A stretch of 64,000 bases of DNA, from positions 97,791,766 through 97,855,765 of the forward strand of contig NC_134102.1 of assembly GCF_000715075.1 (NCBI RefSeq), given 5' to 3'. Below are positions 37,101-47,710 of the stretch, one piece after another (positions within the stretch are counted from its first letter, which is position 1; each line of letters starts with the position of its first letter). The position numbers and the translations under genes are program-made. The notes beneath the pieces are model-generated. The model ran no database searches and was not told the origin of the DNA. It was given only the letters and a program-made list of their open reading frames with translations. This DNA comes from Nicotiana tabacum (Eukaryota > Streptophyta > Magnoliopsida > Solanales > Solanaceae).

Positions 37101-37271
37101 GGAAGAATCAAAATCGTAGGTTTCAAACTGAAACAAGGTCGCACGATAAGGAAAGAAGAAAGGGAAAGTTTCCTAAATGCCATGTAGCCTCTCGAAGATA
37201 GGTATAGACGTCATTATACTGATCTACAAGACTCTACTAGACACTTGCTCACAACTTGTAGAACCTACGAA
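34186..37271 (-). other. Non-coding internal region of LARD2
   Basis: It begins (minus strand) after the primer site and ends with the polypurine tract AAATGGGGGAGAA (34186-34199 on the plus strand as TTCTCCCCCATTT). Open stretches up to 141 codons (34448-34873, plus strand) lack any recognisable domain. The first 100 bases match the start of LARD1's interior (CTAGTAGAGTCTTG, GAGGCTACA), so the two are one family. Confidence 0.75.
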
Positions 37272-37291
37272 CCTAGTGCTATGATACCAAC
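37272..37291 (-). other. Primer-binding site of LARD2
   Basis: On the minus strand it reads TTGGTATCATAGCACTAGG, two bases from the LTR end TGACA. It matches the initiator-Met tRNA primer site TGGTATCAGAGC with one base changed. This fixes the right-hand LTR as the 5' LTR. Confidence 0.8.
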
Positions 37292-37292
37292 T

Positions 37293-40200
37293 TGTCACGA
37301 CCCAAAATCCACTAGCCATGATGCCACCTAACCCGACCTGTTAGGTCAGCCAATTAACAGTTAACACAACTCTAATAAAATAAAGGTGATCAACAATTGA
37401 TATATCTGGATTCCATACAATATCCCAGGGACTGGTAGTATAAGACATGAGCTGCTAAGTCTGGATTATTGCGAAAACGGATATGAAATATATATAACTT
37501 TTGTTTGAAATGTACATAACATAATTCAACTCTAGAACTACCTAGGGAAAGTGGCAGCCACATCCAAAAGGCACGAACATCTTCAGATTCAGCCCCCGTC
37601 ATCCACCGCAGCTCCGTTCCAAAATCTACACGTAAGTTGCAGAAATGTAGTATGAGTACAACCGACCCCATGTACTCAGTAAGTATCTTGACTAACCTCG
37701 GTAAAGTAGTGACGGGGCTTTTTAGTTAAAAGATACCCACTGATATAACCCTGTACGGTAGACTAACAATAGAACAATACTAGAACATAATAGAAAAGAG
37801 TACAAGAAACAAATATGTGAAGCAATAAATGATTACTAGAAGAAATCATGATTTAATATTCCTCAATATCACGACCAATCCTTTCCTTAGAGCGATAACC
37901 AGAAAAGCACGGTAGTAAATCCATACTTTCTTTAGTGTGGGAAATATACTCAAGACATCAAATCAAATGGTACGACAATACCCTTCATGCACTTATCTCA
38001 TCCTCACCAAATATTCGTATAACAGTACCAACCAGGTGAATGAAATACCAATAACAGTAATGACAAAGTGAAAATACACAGGTAGCAATAATGAACAAGG
38101 CAATACATATAGACAACGGTAACAGACTAGGTAGAAGGCATAGAAGTAATGACAACAATTAGGAAAAAAGAACATAAATTTTACTAACTAACATGGTAGA
38201 AGGCCTAGATGTAGGTATAACAAAAAGAGGGAAATCATGATCTTTATGAGCTAACAAATAGAAGGCATGAATAACTAACATGGTAGAAGGCTTATACGAA
38301 AGTGCAACAAGTGAGGTACTACATAGATGTAGGTATGACAAACAAGAAGGGAAAACATGATATTTGCAAGTTAAGTAGATAGAAGGCATGGATAATACAG
38401 CTACAATTGAGGTAGAGGACAAAGACAAAATAACAACAACAAGTCACATAGAAAACATAGGTGCAACAGTAATAGCTCAAGATAAAAGGCTTGAATATAT
38501 ACACAAGAAAATATATCATAACATAATGCATGTCTCTCGTCCTCGCCTGCACGGAAACACCATTCGTGCCATGAACTCATAATAATATAAAAGGATGATA
38601 ATATAAATGAAATAACGCAACATCACCCTTTGTGCTTTTACTCTCATCCTTACATGATAATGTAAATGTGAACACGATAATATAAATAAAATGGCACGGC
38701 ATCACTCTTCGTGCTTTTACCCTCATCCTCACATGATAATGTAAGTGAAATGCACGGCATCACCCTTCGTGCTTTTACTTTCATCCTCACATGATAATGT
38801 AAATAAAATGGCACGGCATCACCCTTCGTGCTTTATATTCTTCCTCACATGATAATGTATAAGCAATGGCACGACATCACCCTTCGTGCTTTACGCTATT
38901 CCTCACCAAGCATATGTACATTATTGACAAGCAAGGTAGGAAGCATGAATAACATCAAGGAGAGTCGTTAAGCGAATGTTCCAAATGAACATCAATCACA
39001 ACTTTCAAGCCAATAAACCTCAAGTACTTTATTGTTCAAGTATTTTGACAAGTCTCAAAAATGATCTTTAACTCAAGTATATAATCCAATATCTCAAGAA
39101 TAACGGTCGTAGCGATGTATTAGTGATTAATCATAGTAATGACCGAATTTAGTACATCAACGGTTTCACAAAATCCGTTAAATTTTAATCAAGTTATAAT
39201 AAGTTAAATCTTGATTTCTAGCATTTAATTTCATATTCTTAGTAATCTAGAAGTCAAGTAAGACATGAAACAAGAAGGTCACAATATTCTACAACGCACA
39301 ATTAATCGTATAATTTACCCCCGAGCATGATTAACCCTGACACATGCATATACGTTCATCACCTCATATATGCATTAACCCCGCATGTAGCAAACAATGG
39401 CAATTAGTAGTACAAATTCTCCCAACAAAGCTAGGCAAGACACTTACCTCAAACAAGCCAAATCGATACACTAGAAGCACCATCCTGCTCAAATCATCCT
39501 CCGAACGGCTCGAATCTAGCCAAAAGCAACTCATAATCATCAAATAATGCCATAAGAATCAAACCCAATCGATAAAGGTCGAAACTTTACACATTTACTC
39601 AAAGTCAACCAAAAACTCAAACCCGGGCCCGCACCTCGAAACCCAACAAAACTCACAAAATCTGATAACCCATTCAATTACGAGTCCAACCATACAAATT
39701 TCACTCAAAATCTGACTCTGAATCGATGTTCAAAACCCAAACATTCACTTTAGAAAAGTTTGGACAACCCCCCCTAATTTCTCTTTAATAATCATAATCC
39801 AAATGCCAAAATCAAAGATAGATTCATGAAATATAATCAAAACCAAGTAGAGAACACTTACCTCAATCCTTGTGGTGAAATCGCCTCCAAAATCGCCCAA
39901 ATCCAAGTCTAGGGTTAAAAATATAAAAGAATGAGCTAAAATTCCGAAATTCCAACCCTTAACCCACCTGCAGATGTCGTATTTGCGACCAACAGTTCGC
40001 AATTGCGACCAAGTGTTCGCAATTGCGACCAGATGTTCGCAAATGCGGTGTTCGCAACTACGAAGTACCAGCACCAGCAAACCCAAACTTTACTGAAATG
40101 ATCTGAAACCACCCTGAAACTTATCCGGAACCTCCCGGACACAAACCATATATGCATTTCAATCATAAAACATGCTACGGACCTGCTCACCCTCTCAAAA

Positions 40201-40936
40201 CACCGAAAATAGGTTGTATTTACCCGATATTGACCATGGTCAAGTTCAAAATTTCTTAACTTAACTAGTCTCTCAACCAATGATCCAAAATATACCCGAG
40301 TCCCTCGGGACCCCGTCAAATCATACCAACAAGTCTCAAAATATAACACGGACCTACTCAAGGCGTCAAATCTCACATAGCAACATTAAAACCATGAATC
40401 ACACCTCATATCAAACTTCATGAACTTTTGAACTTTCAACTTCCAAAACTCGTGTCGCACCATATCAAGTGAACTCGGAATGACTTTAAATTTTACACAT
40501 AAGTTCCAAATGACATAACGAACCAATTCCAACTCCCGGAACCACAATCTGAACTCGATAACATCAAAGTCAACTTCCGATCAAACTTATGAACATTCCA
40601 AACCTTCAAATTTTCAAATTTTGCCAAATAGTGTCGAAACCTTCTAGAAACATCCAAATGAAATTACGAGCATACCCCCAAGTCCAAAATCACCATCCGG
40701 ACCTACCGGAACCATCAAAACTCCGATCCGAGGTCAAATACGCAAAAGTCCAACTTAGTCAACTCTTCCAACTTAAAGCTTAAATCATGAAACTCATTCT
40801 TCCAAACAAATTCCGAAATACCTGAAAACCAAAACCGATGATTCACACAAGTCATAATATATTATACGAAGCTACTCAACACTTCAAATAGCTAAACGGA
40901 ACGCAAATGCTCAAAATGACCAGTCGGGTCGTTACA
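37293..40936 (-). repeat. 5' LTR of LARD2
   Basis: It is 3644 bp long, running from TGTCACGACCC to GGGTCGTTACA on the plus strand. It contains the minisatellite (38590-38900) and the near-palindrome cluster at 39977-40064. Confidence 0.85.
38590..38900 (-). repeat. Minisatellite in LARD2 5' LTR
   Basis: Same repeat as 31930-32270, five units, differing by loss of one spacer segment. The two arrays have diverged in copy structure more than the sequence around them. Confidence 0.8.
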
Positions 40937-41231
40937 ACCATACCCATTTAGCACTGGTTAAGTAGAACACAAATAACTAACCCTTTAAATTTAGTTTAAG
41001 TACTATGGAGCTACCTCAAGTAAATTTTAAGGGGTGCCTAACACCTTCTCCTTAGAAGAATAAGAACCCTTACCCACAATTTTACCGGTTAGCACACCAA
41101 TAAAGAATATGACTTTAGCAATTAAATAGGTACCTTATACCTTTAAATATTAGGTTGTGACTCTCTCTCATCAACAAAGGATACACCACAAGTTGCATCT
41201 TATTTTGACTAGTGCAAAATAGGGTGCAACA

Positions 41232-43127
41232 AGATGTATCCATGGTCATCCTACTATGGCACTATATGCGGTAGCCTAATCTATGATGTGGAATGTTGTC
41301 TCTAGAGTTATGCCACCGGTGAGGACGAGGAGAGTAATTTCTCCCGATATCCATTCAACTATATTGTTAAAACAAGTTAGTGTGATCCAGCGTGTCACTA
41401 TCTCGTCCTCGAGTCTCATCTGGGTGAGGACTCGAGGATTGATAATACACGCTCCGCTCCCATCATCTACCATGGTACGTTTAATATCAACATCTAAAAT
41501 TCGTAAAGTAATGAAAAGAGCATCATTGTGAGGAAAAGTCAAACCATCGACATCTAACTAGTCGAAGATGATACTTTCTTCAAGTCCTTCATACCGTTCG
41601 TGGGTGATCGATTTTTTGAGTTTGTGAGTGGAAATGAACTTGACGTCGTTGGTGGAGGCATCATCGTTGCTGTCAATAATCATATTGATGGTGCGGGCCG
41701 ATGAGGGCGGCTTCGGCGGGCCTTGACGATCTCGACCCCTGGCGAAGGTGCTCCTTCCCTTGTCGCTCAACAGCTCTCTGAGGTGCCCTTGATGCAACAT
41801 GTTCAATACCTATTGCCTTAGGGCGATGCAATCTTCTATTTTGTGTCCGCATTCCTGGTGGAATTCGCAGAGGGCATCGGATTTCCTGGTACTTGGATTG
41901 GACCTCATCTTTGGCGGCCACTTCACCTTTGTTCTGAGTTTCTCCAAGGCGTAGACTATTTCTGTAGGTGAAACACAAAAGTTGTGAGCGGATAACACTG
42001 CGCCATACCTCTCTTGTTCCTTTGAGTCCCCTTTATCGGCCTAGATGGGCCATCATCATAGTGAAAGTGGTTGAAGGATACTTCATCAATCGTCTCAATA
42101 TCTTTCTAGGTCGCTCTTGAACCCTCTCTACTCAACCCGTTCTGAAAGGTTGCAACTGCCATCACTTTGAATACATTTGGTAAGGTCATCCTTACCTTGT
42201 TGAATTAGGCGAGGAACTACCTTAGTCCCTATCCTAGGGATTGCTTGATGGAGAATATGTCATTTACTTTTGTTTCAGCTTTCTTAGCCCCGGCATGTGC
42301 CATCACGAACTTATCAGCCATTTCGTCTAAGGTTTCTATGGAGCGGACTGATAGTTATGAATACCATGTTAATTCCCCTCCAGTAAGGGTTTCACCGAAT
42401 TTCTTCCGCAAAATAGAGGACATATGTTCCTTGGTGAGGTCATTTCCGTTCACGGCGGTGACTTAATGAGTCACATGATCTTCGGGGTCGGTTCTTCAGT
42501 CGTATATCCTAAGATATGGTGGCATTTTGAAGGTCTTTGGTATGGAATATAGGGCCTCTCTCTCGCTATACGACTACTATACGACCTTGTCGGCGTCCCT
42601 CTTCGGTAGTAGCTTGGGGCACTAGGTATCTTATCGACTCGTTCTTGGTGTTCTCTCATTTGGTCTCTGAGCGTTTTGTTCTCATTCTCCATTTCTTGCA
42701 TTCTCCTCAAAGTGGCGGCGAGGACGCCATCACCCGCACTGTCAGTAACATTGTGAGTTATGCCTCGTGTTGAAGGGTCTAGTAGATTACCCTGTTTGTC
42801 TCCTCACTATACCGTGCGGGCTCTCGCGGTTTCTTTGGCCGTGCATGAAGCTTGTTTGTATGCACGCTTACTAAGGTATCAGTCAACCATGCTTCGAGTA
42901 GCTTTTTCATGGTAGGTGACGTCCCTTCTCCTATGGACATGGAATCCCTTTTTCCATTTGGTTTCGTTGTGCTACAATGTGGGGAGGGGAGGTGACCTCT
43001 CGCGCCTGGGGGAGGCAATGGGTGTCACATCATCACCCAGTGTTTCATAGCTATCATCGATAGTGTTTATGAGGTTACCGGGGATGTCACCTGTCACATT
43101 AGTACGGTTTCCTTGGTTACCTGCCAT
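41232..43127 (-). pseudogene. Gag and protease start of element C (degenerate)
   Basis: Minus strand, start ATG 43127 (MAGNQGNRTNVTGDIPGN). A charged coiled-coil-like stretch follows at 42710 (MRRMQEMENENKTLRDQMRE). The Gag core is at about 42460-42200 (GNDLTKEHMSSILRKKFGE, LTGGELTWYS, DEMADKFVMAHAGAKK) and is typical of Tat-lineage Gag. A Cys/His motif CEFHQECGHKIEDC lies near 41880. The protease motif VDDGSGACIINPRVL is in 41542-41276. The frame is broken by several stops and shifts. The sequence stops dead at 41232, within the protease GRPWIH-like motif, where element A's 3' LTR begins. Everything downstream (RT onward) is missing. Confidence 0.8.
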
Positions 43128-43138
43128 GTAAATTCTGA

Positions 43139-43160
43139 ACCTAGAGCTCTGATACCACCT
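43139..43160 (-). other. Extra LARD-type primer-binding site beside LARD1's left LTR
   Basis: Minus strand reads GTGGTATCAGAGCTCTAGG just after the LTR end. A normal element has this site only by its 5' LTR, and LARD1 already has one at 50885-50907. Matching to LARD interior stops at 43138, where element C's Gag leader (agaatttacATGG) begins. Confidence 0.7.
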
Positions 43161-44019
43161 TGTCACGACCAAAATCCAACTAGTCGTGATGGCACCTAAC
43201 CCAACCCGTTAGGTAAGCCAACTATTCACTATCCAATTCCAATGTAATTTAACAAGACAATTAAATAAAAGAAAATATCTAAATCTTATACATTCCCCAA
43301 GGACTGGTAGTACAAATCATGAGCTTCTAAGAATAGAGTTTACAAAGCTGGTATGAAATAAATACATCATAGGTTTGAAAACTACATAAACAGAGTTTTA
43401 TAAATCTAAGGCTACCATGAACAAGAGGCAGCTACAACCGGAACGCAGGTACACCTTCAGATCCAGCTCCCAACGAACACAACAACATCAACAGCCAATA
43501 TCTGCACGCAAGGTGCATAAGTGTAGTATGAGTACAACCAGCCCATGTACTCAATAAGTAAGAAACCTAACCTTAGGTTGAAAGTAGTGACGAGCTTTTA
43601 CCAAGGTCGGGTCCAAAACCAATAGTCCACAACAGTCCATAACAACGTAAACAAGTAAGACCAGAAGTAACTCAACAATCAAATGCTTAGCAAAAACATG
43701 ATTTCCGAAAATAGTTCTGCCTTTCAAGTACATCAATGAAAGCCCAAATCGTTTACCGGAGTTGCCAAAAATATGAATAAGTTTGAAAACAATAATTTTT
43801 CCAAAATCCTTTCAATAATAAATAAGATGTTTCATTTCTTTTCAGATAACCCGTGTAAAACAAATGCATCACTATGCCCATCCGTCAACATGTGTGAGAA
43901 ATCATGAATGAGGTGATACTGTACAGCATGAGGAAAATACATCTCTATGCCTGTATGTCATGTGTGCATGTCAATGCGATGTATCTCACATATGAAATCA
44001 TATGCATACTCTCAGAGTA

Positions 44020-44100
44020 TCATTTCACTCAGTCCTCCCAATCACTCACTCAGTCCTCCTAGTCACTCAGTCCTCACAGTCATTCGGCACTCGCACTCAG
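44020..44100 (-). repeat. Short ACTCAGTCCTC repeats in LARD1 left LTR
   Basis: A run of cactcagtcctcc-like 12-16 base units. The same array is longer in the right LTR (51776-51900) and is also in S2 (28090-28200), showing copy-number change between related LTRs. Confidence 0.65.
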
Positions 44101-44152
44101 TAGGTACCTGCGCTCACTGGGGGTGTATATAGACCTGTTGCGGCGTGCAACC

Positions 44153-44154
<2 letters not shown>

Positions 44155-44234
<80 letters not shown>
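44155..44234. repeat. (TA)n microsatellite, about 80 bp
   Basis: An uninterrupted alternating AT run of about 40 units inside LARD1's left LTR. The right LTR has no such run at the equivalent place, so it expanded after insertion. Assembly length may be unreliable. Confidence 0.95.
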
Positions 44235-44237
<3 letters not shown>

Positions 44238-45287
44238 CAATATGGCCTGCTGCGGAGTGCAGCCCGATCCCATAATCATCCTCACAATCAGGCCCTTGAC
44301 GTCACTCAGTCATCAATCTCTCCAGTCTCTCGGGCTCACAATGTCATAAAAATCAGCCCAAAATGATGATATGATGAATCAATAAATAGCAACAGAGACT
44401 GAGAGATGATATGAAATGAATGAACATGACTGAGTAAAAAATTTCAATTTAAACAAATAATTCAACAACAATATGACCTATGTGGGTCTCAATAATACTG
44501 GCACATAGCCTCAATATGATTTTTAATATGATTCTCAGCTCAATCTCTTTAACACATAAAACTATATAGAAACTGTCAAGATTATTTGACTACAAAATTC
44601 CACGGAACCAATTACGTCACAATTTCTATAGTGCACGCCCATACTCCCATCACCTAGCATGTATGTCACCTCCAAACAATTCATATAATATGTATATTCA
44701 GGGTTCATACCCTCATCTCCAAGATTAGAAGAGTTACTTACCTCGAACAAGCCGAATCCAATGTCGAGCAAGCTAAACAATGCTCCAGAAATTCCATTCT
44801 GCGCGTATCAACTTCCAAATGGCTCGAATCTAGTCACAATTAAGTTGATTAAGTCCACACAATTATAGGAATTAATTTCATATCAAAATACTAATATTTT
44901 CTCACAAAATCCGAAATTATACTCCAAAAATTGTCCGTGGGGCCCACATCTCGAAATACGACGAAACTCACAAAATAAAATAACCCATTCAATTACGAGT
45001 CCAACCATACTGGTTTCACTCAAATCCGACTTCGAATCGACATTCAAATTCCAAAAATTCATTTTATGAAATTTCTACAATTTTTCCTCAAATTTCCATC
45101 TCAAACTACTAATTGAATGATGAAAACGATGATATATTCGTGTATATTAACCAAATCTGAGTTAGAATCACTTACCCCGATGAATTTCTTAAAAATCCCA
45201 TGAAATATCACCACAAACCGAGCTCCCAAAGTTCAAATGTGAAATAATACCCAAACCCTTGGTTTTATAATGCACAATCTGACCCCT

Positions 45288-45705
45288 CATTGTGCTGAGC
45301 GCACAATTTTTGTGCAGTCCGCACATTCCAGGTTCTGCAGTCATACTCCAAATTGTGCGGCCGCACTTCAACACTCTACACTATCAGGTTTCAGTAACAT
45401 ACCCATAACTTTCTGTACAAATGTCCAAATGAATAATGCTATACCTTTCTGAAACTAGATTCAAAGGGATACAACTTTCGTTTTTGAATCATCTCCAAAT
45501 TCGTTGTGGATTAAAATATATAAGCCTATGAAGTCGGACCATCGAACCTGCAGAACCCCCTGAACTGCGGCCGCAGACAAAATTGTGCGGTCCGTATTTT
45601 TCTTCTACGGTCCGCATATTTTCATCTGCTGCAACACATTTTCATCTGCTACAACACTCAAAAATGTGCCTCGGCACATGTAATTGTGTGGTCCACACTT
45701 CCAAC
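45288..45705 (-). repeat. Clusters of GTGCGGTCCGCAC-like near-palindromes, LARD1 left LTR
   Basis: Two groups (45288-45368 and 45555-45705) contain attgtgc..gcgcacaat, gtgcagtccgcac, tgtgcggccgcac, ctgcggccgcag, tgtgcggtccg and gtgtggtccacac. The right LTR has the same groups at 53118-53175 and 53375-53490. The minus-strand TATA-like box lies directly downstream. Confidence 0.75.
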
Positions 45706-46818
45706 ATTCCAGAACAACATCAGAGTGCCGAAATGTCCAGACATCGCTCAAAACTCACCCCGAAACTCACCGACCACTCGGGATCCCGTTAAAATATACC
45801 AACAAGTTCCATAACATAACACGGACCTACTCGAGGTCTCCAATCAGATCAAACAACATCAAAATGACGAATCACACCACAAATCAAAATCTATGAACTT
45901 TGAACTTTTAAATTCTATATCTTGTGCCGAAACATATCAAATCAATCCGGAATGACAGCAATTTTTTGCACACAAGTCATAAATGACATAACTGAGCTAT
46001 GAAAATTTTCAGAACTGGATTCCGACCCCGATACCAAAAAGTCAACTCCCCAGTCAAACTTCCCGAAAAATTCAATTTTTGCCATTTCTAGCCAAATTCC
46101 ACTACGGACTTCCAAATAATTTTTCGAACACACTCCTAAGTCCAAAACTCACCATACGGAGCTATTGAAATCATCAAAACTCTATTTCGGGGTCCTTTAC
46201 ACATAAGTCGACATCCGGTGACTATTTTAACCTAAGCTTTAAACCTTGGATTTCATTCTTCCAAACTAACTCCGAAATACCTGAAAACCAAAACCGACAA
46301 TTCAGACAAGTCATAATACATCGTGTGAAGGTATTCAAGACTTCAAATAGTAGAAAGGAGCATAAATTCCCAAAACGGCCGGTTGGGTCGTTACATTCTC
46401 CCCCACTTAAACATACGTTCATCCTCGAACGTACCAAGAGTTGTTTCCAAGCCATCGAATCACTATTCCACCTTACTATGCACATACCCGGGGGTGATAC
46501 AACACAAAACAATTGAAGATCCTTACTTTAACCTTAGTCCGTAAAACTTAGAGCCCAATTTCCAACATCCAGAATTTCTTACAAGACCGGAGTCTCACAT
46601 CTACACACTGTATAAGTTTGAACAAGTTATATCAAGACATAACCATAACCCCAGATATAATCACATAACATACCACACAACTTGCATACTCGCAGCACCA
46701 TTCCCGATCACAGTAACTACTCAAAAACCAACCAAGTACTAGTATAAAACCCCATAACAAACAAAACATTGTTCCAAAACTTTTGTACATTGCTGATAAT
46801 GAAAGAAACACGCGGAAT

Positions 46819-47710
46819 TAGGGCTGCTTAATGGGCGGATCGGGCGGTTATTTACTCTTAACGGTTTGGCTTATTGGTTATCGATTTTTAAATGTATTAA
46901 TCTGCTAGCCACCCGATAAGATATCGGGCGGATTGGTATCGGTTTAGCTATTATCGGGCGGTTATCGGTTTAGTTTCAGTTGATTGAAACTTAACATACT
47001 TCTACACAGTGTTGGGCAGTACATATTGCTAGAAATTAAATGAGCCATTTCAAACTAACTGTACTGTCTTCACATTCTTGTGCATTGATCTAATTATAGT
47101 TTTAACTTGTTCAATTTGATCTTCACTCCAACAAGATGAAAGGAGCACTTTTTTTGTTCCACCATCTAGATAGAAACCTTCATCGATCATTTCCACGAAT
47201 ATTTATAAGCATCTTTGGTACTGTTTCTTTTTAGAGTATGCTCCAAGTCTGGAAGTCCAACTAACCACATATGGCTTCAAGTTCTTTGCGGGAAGTGATT
47301 GGAAAATCTCTTCCATTTTTTTGATAAATCCTGATCGTCCATATGCATTGATCAGGATATTGTAGGTGCTGATATCGGCTACATAAGGTCCAGCTTCGAT
47401 GACAGTTAAGAGTTCTTCCATTTTTGAAAACTGACCAATACGACCATACAAGTTGAGCATGTTGTTAAGAAGAAAAGTATCTAGTTTCACCCCTTCTTTC
47501 TGCATCTGCTAAATTTTATATATATATATTCTTAATGGGTTAACGGATTATCCGTTAAGAAAATTAAATAATCTGCCCCCAAATCGATAAGCCGTTAATA
47601 AAAATTTCAATCTGTTCCTCGTCCGTTAAACCGTTAACCCGATACCAATAAGCCATTAAGCTTCGATTTCGGTTCAGTTTTCGATTTCGGTTCGGTTTTG
47701 AACACCCCTA
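46819..47710. mobile_element. Non-autonomous hAT element carrying a PPR gene fragment
   Basis: It is 892 bp long. The ends are TAGGGCTG and CACCCCTA, an inverted pair with one mismatch (TAGGGgTG form is usual for hAT). It is flanked on both sides by a perfect 8-bp duplication, cgcggaat (46811-46818 and 47711-47718), the target size of hAT transposases. Both ends carry repeated subterminal motifs (cgggcgg, ggttatcgg, ccgttaa), probable transposase binding sites. There is no transposase ORF. The middle (47050-47514) is the minus-strand 3' part of a PPR gene. This is the arrangement called Pack-type transposon, in which a DNA element has picked up a host gene piece. Confidence 0.85.
47050..47514 (-). 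pseudogene. Captured 3' fragment of a PPR-protein gene
   Basis: Pentatricopeptide-repeat proteins bind organelle RNAs. The minus-strand reading from 47505 shows helical PPR repeats: FLLNNMLNLYGRIGQFSKME, then DISTYNILINAYGRSGFIKK and LKPYVVSWTSRLGAYSKKKQ. After an in-frame stop at about 47203 the same frame goes on with EMIDEGFYLDGGTKKVLLSS and ends at a TGA at 47050-47052. It resembles the C-terminus of a plant PPR protein of the P class, including its natural stop. Upstream of the readable part lies AAATTTAGCAG, which looks like an intron acceptor, suggesting capture from genomic DNA (inference). The fragment has about 150 codons, against several hundred for a full PPR protein. Confidence 0.75.

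Larger units (their letters stand above)
31269..40936 (-). mobile_element. LARD2: large non-coding LTR retrotransposon derivative
   Basis: Minus-strand order: 5' LTR 40936-37293, primer site 37291-37272, non-coding internal region 37271-34186 with polypurine tract at its end, 3' LTR 34185-31269. The target duplication is probably gccgt (31264-31268) and accat (40937-40941), which differ by two transitions. The LTRs are nearly the same, except that the 3' copy lacks about 640 bp (equivalent to about 37487-38127). The 3.1-kb internal region has no Gag, protease, RT or integrase. Elements with multi-kb LTRs and a long non-coding interior are called LARDs and depend on proteins of an autonomous relative. 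Confidence 0.85.
8033..41231 (+). mobile_element. Element A: degenerate Ogre-like (Tat lineage) Ty3/gypsy retrotransposon
   Basis: Order on the plus strand: 5' LTR 8033-12337 (5' tip missing), primer site 12341-12360, ORF1 remnant, Gag-protease-RT-RNase H-second RNase H-integrase remnant to 21758, repeat-rich 3' untranslated region, polypurine tract, 3' LTR 23675-41231. Removing the nested S2 and LARD2 leaves a 3' LTR of about 4.97 kb, unusually long and typical of the Ogre type, as are the extra ORF1, the G-patch after the protease, the intron and the second RNase H. It sits inside element C's protease coding sequence. No target duplication can be found because the left LTR tip is lost. Confidence 0.85.
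23675..41231 (+). repeat. 3' LTR of element A, split by S2 and LARD2
   Basis: Termini are TGTTGATGACC and GGGTGCAACA, an inverted TGTTG/CAACA pair. LTR parts are 23675-27435, 30350-31268 and 40937-41231, each matching consecutive parts of 8033-12337. A TATA box (ACTATAAATTGGGG) lies at about 25036-25043. It contains two hairpins at 24387-24480 in a segment missing from the 5' LTR. No gene. Confidence 0.85.
43161..46395 (-). repeat. Left LTR of LARD1
   Basis: It runs from TGTCACGACC to GGGTCGTTACA on the plus strand. It is adjoined on the right by the polypurine tract (46396-46408), so it is formally the 3' LTR. It has a minus-strand TATA-like ATTATAAAACC at about 45262-45271 just downstream of a GTGCGGTCCGCAC-type motif cluster. 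Confidence 0.85.

Noticed and set aside
37264..37291. tRNA-like sequence near LTR ends
   Set aside because: Only the complement of a tRNA 3' end (primer-binding site); no cloverleaf could be formed.
44097..44285. Open frame made mostly of alternating Ile-Tyr
   Set aside because: It is the translation of the (TA)n microsatellite, not a gene.
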